Assembly: GCA_005882055.1 (NCBI GenBank)
Contig: VBGQ01000137.1
Coordinates: 1 to 5,515 of the forward strand
Direction: 5' to 3'
Origin: Chloroflexota bacterium
GTDB lineage: Bacteria > Chloroflexota > Limnocylindria > QHBO01
Length of the DNA: 5,515 nucleotides
Shown here piece after piece: positions 4,791 through 5,515 of the stretch. The position numbers and the translations under genes are program-made. The notes under the pieces are model-generated. The model worked only from the letters and a program-made list of their open reading frames with translations, had not been told where the DNA came from and ran no database searches. How positions within the stretch are numbered: position 1 is the first letter of the stretch; each line of letters opens with the position of its first letter.

Positions 4791-5234
4791 GTGAACTACG
4801 AGCTCTACATGGCCGAGGCGATCGCCGAGGCTCGTCGTGGAGCCGAGGAAGGGGAGAAGCCAGTCGGATCGGTGGCGGTCCTCGACGATGCCATGATCGC
4901 CCGCGACCACGACCGCAGCCTCCTCGACGACGACCCAACCGCACATGCCGTGATGCTCACCATTCGCGCCGCCGCGCGGAAGCTCGGTACACGCCGCCTC
5001 TCGGACGTGACCATCTTCACCACGAACGAGCCGTGCCCGATGTGCGTGGGCGCCTTGCTCGAGACGCAGGTCAGGGCGCTGGTCTTCGCCGTTCCGGACG
5101 AGGAGCGGGGGAGCGCGGGCACCGTCCTGCAGCTGGCGCGGAACAAGGCACTGCCCCACCAGATGTCGATCATCTCCGGCGTTCGCGAAGCGGAGGCGCG
5201 ACGTCTCGCCGAGGGGACGCCTGCCTCGGCTTGA
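4791..5234 (+). CDS. TadA-like nucleoside/tRNA deaminase family protein, catalytic Glu replaced by Val
   Basis: Member of the zinc-dependent cytidine/adenosine deaminase superfamily, nearest in motif to TadA, which converts A34 of tRNA-Arg(ACG) to inosine. The 147-residue product is slightly short for TadA. Seen in order: helix MAEAIAEARRGAEEGE, then KPVGSVAVLDD (23-33), DPTAHAVM (48-55) with zinc ligand H52, and NEPCPMCVGAL (79-89) with zinc ligands C82 and C85. The proton-shuttling Glu of HAE is V54 (codon GTG at 4950-4952), and the conserved Asn of the GHN segment is D41. The C-terminal helix (GVREAEARRLAEG) lacks the TadA FF end. Zinc binding and the fold thus look kept while chemistry looks lost: it could be a regulatory or heterodimer partner, like eukaryotic ADAT3, or a protein with another role. 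A sequencing error at one base cannot explain both changes. Start GTG 4791 is set by GGGAGG seven bases upstream. It precedes two tRNA-Ser genes. Confidence 0.85.
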   Translation: MNYELYMAEAIAEARRGAEEGEKPVGSVAVLDDAMIARDHDRSLLDDDPTAHAVMLTIRAAARKLGTRRLSDVTIFTTNEPCPMCVGALLETQVRALVFAVPDEERGSAGTVLQLARNKALPHQMSIISGVREAEARRLAEGTPASA

Positions 5235-5274
5235 ACCCACGCCCGGCGCGAGCTCTGCTGCCTCGCTCGTTCGA

Positions 5275-5304
5275 TTGCCACTCCATCGGGCCCATTGGTA
5301 GACT
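5275..5304 (+). promoter_or_regulatory. Sigma-70-type promoter of tRNA-Ser(CGA)
   Basis: TTGCCA (5275-5280, 5 of 6 to TTGACA) and TAGACT (5299-5304, 4 of 6 to TATAAT) are 18 bases apart, and the tRNA begins 12 bases after the -10. This is the best canonical promoter in the window. It probably also drives tRNA-Ser(GGA). Confidence 0.6.
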
Positions 5305-5315
5305 CGCCGCCCGGG

Positions 5316-5405
<90 letters not shown>

Positions 5406-5437
5406 CCCGGTCCGTCTTGCGCTGCATCGCCCGTCCC

Positions 5438-5515
5438 GGAGAGGTCGCCTAGTGGCCTATGGCGCCGCACTGGAAATGCGGTTCGGGGAAACCCGTCGGG
5501 GGTTCGAATCCCCCC
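5438..5515 (+). tRNA. tRNA-Ser(GGA), 3' end cut by the window edge
   Basis: Acceptor 5' arm GGAGAGG is at 5438-5444 and the D stem is GCC/GGC. Anticodon stem CCGCA/TGCGG (5465-5469/5477-5481) encloses loop CTGGAAA with anticodon GGA at 5472-5474 (reads UCC/UCU). The variable arm CGGG-GAAA-CCCG (5484-5495) has a GNRA tetraloop. T arm GGGGG-TTCGAAT-CCCCC is at 5498-5514. All but the first base of the acceptor 3' strand, plus the CCA, lie beyond the edge. It starts 35 bases after the preceding tRNA with no own promoter visible, so the two are likely one transcript. Truncation is by the window, not a pseudogene. Confidence 0.95.

Noticed and set aside
4090..4794. 234-codon plus-strand ORF
   Set aside because: Antisense to the exported-protein gene and through its terminator; no ribosome site, no motif, and it runs into the deaminase promoter and ribosome site.
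4791..5234. Calling the deaminase gene a pseudogene
   Set aside because: The frame, ribosome site, promoter and zinc ligands are intact; only specific active-site residues differ, which argues for changed function and not decay.

Overview
This is a gene-dense, high-GC bacterial segment. G/C-rich third codon positions, frequent GTG starts, an ECF sigma/RskA-type anti-sigma pair and tRNAs with an encoded CCA end all fit. An actinobacterial, Chloroflexota-like or related high-GC lineage is plausible, but the sequence does not settle the phylum. I see no insertion sequence, phage gene, CRISPR array or integrase, so it reads as ordinary chromosome.

Left part (1-1656, minus strand): a tight three-gene operon read right to left. 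It holds a shikimate dehydrogenase-like protein (aroE-like), a type II thymidine kinase (tdk) and the N-terminus of a membrane protein that runs off the left edge. The gaps between genes are 7 and 4 bases. Diverging from it, a tRNA pair starts at 1760: tRNA-Ser(GCU) and tRNA-Arg(GCG), behind an extended -10 promoter.

Centre (1987-3928, minus strand): an ECF sigma factor and its membrane-bound RskA-like anti-sigma factor overlap by ATGA and are probably translationally coupled. Downstream lies a small helical, coiled-coil-like protein of unknown function whose start looks frameshifted or poorly supported. Upstream of the sigma gene, about 230 bases hold the strong hairpin that ends the next gene and a structured leader with an anti-Shine-Dalgarno match.

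Right part (4159-5515): an unrecognised exported or membrane-anchored protein on the minus strand, then a divergent TadA-like deaminase on the plus strand, then tRNA-Ser(CGA) and a tRNA-Ser(GGA) cut by the right edge.

The most notable point is the deaminase. It keeps the zinc ligands of the TadA family (H52, C82, C85), but the catalytic HAE motif reads HAV, so it probably cannot deaminate alone. Eukaryotic ADAT3 is a known parallel: there the catalytic Glu is also replaced by Val, and the protein works as partner to an active subunit. The same window encodes tRNA-Arg with a genomic GCG anticodon, which could read CGC/CGU without the A34-to-inosine editing that TadA performs on tRNA-Arg(ACG). 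Together these raise the question of whether this lineage has lost or remodelled tRNA editing. That is a hypothesis and needs the rest of the genome.
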